A stretch of DNA of 64,000 nucleotides from Erysipelotrichaceae bacterium (lineage in GTDB: Bacteria > Bacillota_I > Bacilli_A > Erysipelotrichales > Erysipelotrichaceae). The DNA is taken from contig JAFULQ010000023.1 of the NCBI GenBank assembly GCA_017473265.1, forward strand, positions 44,271 to 108,270. The letters are read 5' to 3'. Position numbers and translations under genes: made by a program. Below are positions 61,231 through 64,000 of the stretch, piece after piece. The notes under the pieces are model-generated. The model searched no databases and was not told where the DNA came from. It worked only from the letters and a program-made list of their open reading frames with translations. How positions within the stretch are numbered: the stretch's first letter is position 1; the number at the start of each line of letters is the position of its first letter.

Positions 61231-61875
61231 TTATTTCTTACCCTTATATTCCAAGATTCCAGTACAAATAGCATATGCTAACTTCTCTTGATACTGCGGT
61301 TGTTGAAGTTGTTTTCTTTCATCAACATTCGATAAAAAGCCACATTCCACGATTACACCTATTGTACTAGATTCATTCAAAAGATAATAGTCCCCAATTT
61401 TAGAAATAAATTTAGAATTATTTAGTTTCTTTAATTCTTTTTGAATAGTATCCGCTAATTTTATGGATTCTTCCTTTTTACTAGAAAAGACTTGTGATCC
61501 CTTCACACTACTTTCTGAAATATTCATATGAATACTAACGAAAGCATCACCTGTATTCATTATTTCCACTCTTCTTTTTAAATCTTCTCTTTTACGATTG
61601 TCACTGGTAGTACTTGCTAAATCGACATCTGATGTTCTTGTCATAATTACAGTAATATCTTGCGATTCTAAAAACTGTTTTAGATATAGCGCAACTTGGA
61701 AATTTAAATCTTCTTCATATATTTGTTCTCTTGAAGCTCCTTGATCCCATCCTCCATGTCCTGGATCAATAACGACTACATATTTTTCATACACCTTCTG
61801 TTCTTTGGAGTGGATTTCATAAATCGTACCTATACACACTAATAGAATTATTACTATCACTTTCTTATATTTCAT
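61231..61875 (-). CDS. cwlD: N-acetylmuramoyl-L-alanine amidase, CwlD-like
   Basis: A 214-aa amidase_3 protein with an N-terminal signal anchor. Zinc and catalytic motifs: VVVIDPGHGGWDQGA, YEEDLNFQVALYL, SIHMN, and GVIVECGFLSN (catalytic Glu). Size and simple layout fit CwlD, which with PdaA makes muramic lactam in the spore cortex; together with cotJABC this supports sporulation. A vegetative amidase role is possible. Confidence 0.82.
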   Translation of the reverse strand: MKYKKVIVIILLVCIGTIYEIHSKEQKVYEKYVVVIDPGHGGWDQGASREQIYEEDLNFQVALYLKQFLESQDITVIMTRTSDVDLASTTSDNRKREDLKRRVEIMNTGDAFVSIHMNISESSVKGSQVFSSKKEESIKLADTIQKELKKLNNSKFISKIGDYYLLNESSTIGVIVECGFLSNVDERKQLQQPQYQEKLAYAICTGILEYKGKK

Positions 61876-61899
61876 AGAATCACCATTACAATATATGAA

Positions 61900-61923
61900 A
61901 AGGAAGAATATTCATTCTTCCTT
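61900..61923 (-). terminator. Intrinsic terminator of the sigma/anti-sigma operon
   Basis: AAGGAAGAAT and ATTCTTCCTT pair on the minus strand, followed by TTC. Confidence 0.7.
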
Positions 61924-62881
61924 AATCATCAAAATCATATAATTCAACTGCGAATTTAATAACTTCACCACTAATAGCATTTATTTCATAGTCATATTCA
62001 GCTAAACCATCAGTAAATTCTACTTCATATACCAATCGATTATCATCACATTCTAATTCATATTCAAAATCTATAACAGTTGTATTTGAATGATTGCTTA
62101 CGATTTTTTTTAGTTCATCAATAGTTAAATATCCATCATGACTTTCCACACCTTGTGCTGTAATCGATTGATATGCAATATTTTTATAGTGAACTAGTGT
62201 TTGAATATCTTGAATCGACATTTTTACAAAGTTTTCAAATTGATAATTCTCATTACCTTCGATTATTTCCATAATCAAAGATGCCTTTCCTTCAGAAATA
62301 TTATATTGTTGAGCTACACTTTGATAATGGCTATGCATATTTAATTCTTGAGATAATAAAGCAATTGGTGTGTCATACATTTGATATGAAGTTTCAATAT
62401 CTCTAACTAACATATCTTTTAATTGCTTTCGATACTTTGTATCATCACTTTGTACCGTTAATAACATAGTATTTTTCGTGTTGGTTAAATATCCTTGTTG
62501 AAACATTTTTCCAATAATCGCATGAATAGCAACTTCGATATCTACATGCTTTAAATCCATATCTCCCACTACCACTTGTGCTTGTTCATTATGTAAGATT
62601 ACTTCAGTAACTCTTTCTTTTTTATTAACCTTTAATTCAATTGCTGGATTGACATCAATAGCTACTACTGCCATTGGACGCATATTTAATATCACTGAGA
62701 AAATAAATATTGCACATAATGCTAAGCTAGTAGCCATCCTCCAACTTGTTTTATAAACTCTTTTATCTTCCTTAGGAAGTACATTCACAAATTCTACATC
62801 TTCCATTATTGATTGTTTCAACATTTTTGATTCTTCAACTGATAATTGATGATAAATATCTTTTTTCAATTGCTCTTTCAT
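61922..62881 (-). CDS. RsgI-like anti-sigma factor with PepSY domain
   Basis: A 319-aa single-pass protein: cytoplasmic N-terminus of about 50 residues, a transmembrane helix (about 51-68), then VVAIDVNPAIELKVNKKERVTEV, which matches the DINPSIEL block of the RsgI extracytoplasmic domain, and a C-terminal PepSY-like domain (about 240-319) ending AVELYDFDD. It should hold its partner sigma factor at the membrane. It overlaps the sigma gene by 4 bp; GGAGG lies 7 bp before its ATG. Confidence 0.78.
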   Translation of the reverse strand: MKEQLKKDIYHQLSVEESKMLKQSIMEDVEFVNVLPKEDKRVYKTSWRMATSLALCAIFIFSVILNMRPMAVVAIDVNPAIELKVNKKERVTEVILHNEQAQVVVGDMDLKHVDIEVAIHAIIGKMFQQGYLTNTKNTMLLTVQSDDTKYRKQLKDMLVRDIETSYQMYDTPIALLSQELNMHSHYQSVAQQYNISEGKASLIMEIIEGNENYQFENFVKMSIQDIQTLVHYKNIAYQSITAQGVESHDGYLTIDELKKIVSNHSNTTVIDFEYELECDDNRLVYEVEFTDGLAEYDYEINAISGEVIKFAVELYDFDD

Positions 62882-63390
62882 GTATATACCTCCTTCCTTA
62901 ATTTCTTAATTGCACGATGATATTTAGACAATACCGTCGATAGTCTCATATCCAATGTTTTCGCAATATCTTTAAATGCTAAATCAGAAATCGATCGCAT
63001 TACCACAATTTCTCTTTCCTCTTCATCCAAATTACGCAACATATATTCAACTGTCACATTAGAAATAATATCTTCTTGTTGGGCTACAATTTCAATTTCC
63101 TCTTCAACTGTAACTTCTCTTTGTTTTTTTCTTAAATGCATCTTAGCTGTATTTTTTGCTATCGCATACATCCAAGCCATAGGATGCCCTTTAGCTGAAT
63201 ATTGATTACTATTCTTATAGATGGCTAAATAGGTATCATGAGTAATATCTTTCGCTAATTCTCTATCTTTTACAATCGACACAACAAATGCATAAATTGC
63301 ACCATAGGTGATATCATAAACATCTGCCAATATTTCTTTATGAATAGGTAATTGAAGCAAGTATTCCTCAAGTTGTTTTTGGCTATACAT
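62878..63390 (-). CDS. ECF/SigI-type RNA polymerase sigma factor
   Basis: A 170-aa sigma-70 family protein with region 2 (AKDITHDTYLAIYKNS and GHPMAWMYAIAKNTA) and region 4 (EEREIVVMRSISDLAFKDIAKTLDMRLSTVLSKYHRAIKKLRK) only. It directs transcription of an unknown regulon, under the control of the RsgI-like protein encoded downstream and overlapping it. A TATAAT box lies about 20 bp upstream. Confidence 0.9.
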   Translation of the reverse strand: MYSQKQLEEYLLQLPIHKEILADVYDITYGAIYAFVVSIVKDRELAKDITHDTYLAIYKNSNQYSAKGHPMAWMYAIAKNTAKMHLRKKQREVTVEEEIEIVAQQEDIISNVTVEYMLRNLDEEEREIVVMRSISDLAFKDIAKTLDMRLSTVLSKYHRAIKKLRKEVYT

Positions 63391-63441
63391 TTGATATCAC
63401 CTCCATTTTTCCTAATTATATACAAAGTTTTTACATATGGA

Positions 63442-63467
63442 GATTAAGATGCTCGAGCATCTTAATC
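63442..63467. repeat. 26-bp perfect palindrome at the PepSY gene end
   Basis: GATTAAGATGCTC and its exact complement form a perfect 26-bp inverted repeat overlapping the PepSY stop codon. No T-tract follows on either strand, so it may be a binding site or an RNA end structure more than a normal terminator. Confidence 0.6.
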
Positions 63468-64000
63468 ATCCATTTCTACATCTTTTTCTAGAATCTTTCC
63501 ACTTGTTGCATGAATATCATAGCTATACTCTTTTCTACCAACATTAAATTCTACTTCATACTTTTTATCTTCTTTATCAAATTCTACTTTTACTTGTTTT
63601 GCTTCTTTTGAAGATGTTCCAGCATTCTTCAAAGCAATACTTAACGCTTTTTCTTTACCAATATTAGAAACTTTTTTTGTTTGTGTCGTTGATTTATTAC
63701 TTGAAGGTTTCTTTACATCATCTTCAGGCTCAATTTCTCTTAAAATCGTTTTGTTTTCCGCGTCAATTTCATATTCATATTCAAATCCATTAGCTTCAAA
63801 ATCAATTTCATAAGTTAAACGATTTCTATCATAGTCAAACTCAATATCTAATTCACGAATATCATTTTTTGATAGTTTCGCATTGTTTAATGCAATAGTT
63901 AAAGCTTCATCTTTTGTAATGTATTGTTGTTTACTAACTTCTCCTTGAAGAGTTGGTTTATCATTTAATAGAATTAAATCTTGTGTAGATAATTTAACCA
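63462..64000 (-). CDS. PepSY-domain protein (5' end beyond window)
   Basis: An open frame of 179 codons to the window edge, so the N-terminus is missing. Two PepSY domains are seen: ITKDEALTIALNNAKLSKNDIRELDIEFDYDRNRLTYEIDFEANGFEYEYEIDAENKTIL, then IGKEKALSIALKNAGTSSKEAKQVKVEFDKEDKKYEVEFNVGRKEYSYDIHATSGKIL. PepSY domains are thought to inhibit or bind proteases or fold other domains. It is upstream of the sigma/anti-sigma operon, whose anti-sigma factor has a similar domain. Confidence 0.8.
   Translation of the reverse strand, partial: VKLSTQDLILLNDKPTLQGEVSKQQYITKDEALTIALNNAKLSKNDIRELDIEFDYDRNRLTYEIDFEANGFEYEYEIDAENKTILREIEPEDDVKKPSSNKSTTQTKKVSNIGKEKALSIALKNAGTSSKEAKQVKVEFDKEDKKYEVEFNVGRKEYSYDIHATSGKILEKDVEMDD

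Overview
The window is low-GC bacterial chromosome. Its mix of genes (cotJABC, a CwlD-type amidase, FeoAB, PerR with rubrerythrin, T-box control of asnS, a stand-alone trpB, VanZ, TelA/XpaC) suggests a spore-forming, anaerobic, gut-type Firmicute, most likely of the Erysipelotrichia. That assignment is inference from gene content and codon/base composition; no 16S gene is present. I see no insertion sequences, integrases, prophage structural genes or CRISPR arrays. One phage-type nuclease gene (33971-34375) is the only hint of transfer.

Layout. 1-5 kb: the edge-truncated aroD, an SDR, then a nucleotidase followed by two tandem RNase J-like beta-CASP proteins. 5-9 kb: membrane protein, lipoprotein, and an M20 peptidase downstream of two integral membrane proteins. 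9-14 kb: complete livKHMGF branched-chain amino acid ABC operon. 14-17.3 kb: anchored Ig/amidase_3 protein, tRNA-Lys and tRNA-Gly, and trpB behind a Trp leader-peptide attenuator. 17-26.4 kb: C45/ComB/zinc-ribbon operon, perR-rubrerythrin, YmaF-like protein, cotJABC, zinc-dependent phospholipase C-like protein, and arsR plus a His-rich zinc/cadmium ATPase behind a 12-2-12 operator. 26.4-33.9 kb: tRNA-Thr, SDR, T-box-asnS, maf, feoA-feoB-Cys-rich protein, and an rRNA methyltransferase gene preceded by a short leader ORF and terminator. 34.4-41.5 kb: an eight-gene operon (XpaC-like, unknown, two-domain AAA+, XpaC, TelA, LemA-like, TPM, TM2). 41.6-46 kb: DHHW/MBOAT/DUF4358 cell-surface acylation set, pentapeptide repeat protein and VanZ. 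46-56.5 kb: tRNA-Glu and tRNA-Asn, MATE pump, phosphatase, DapH facing an M20 deacetylase, RluA, YitT and the TrkH/TrkA potassium system. 56.5-60.1 kb: a LytTR response regulator and a degenerate AgrC-like sensor, bracketed by two paralogous secreted proteins, with a secreted-protein operon that carries 21-bp-spaced direct repeats at its promoter. 60-64 kb: DeoR regulator, tRNA-Ala and tRNA-Ile, CwlD amidase, and an ECF sigma / RsgI-like anti-sigma / PepSY group running off the right edge.

The strongest leads for something undescribed are four. First, the trpB leader has a classical three-Trp leader peptide with 1:2, 2:3 and 3:4 hairpins, plus a second Trp-dense ORF that overlaps the trpB start. 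Second, the rRNA methyltransferase has a leader ORF and attenuator reminiscent of inducible resistance methylases. Third, the TelA-XpaC-AAA+ operon looks like one membrane-associated machine. Fourth, the LytTR module pairs a sensor lacking recognisable kinase motifs with paralogous secreted proteins. All functional statements come from reading motifs in the sequence; no database search was run.
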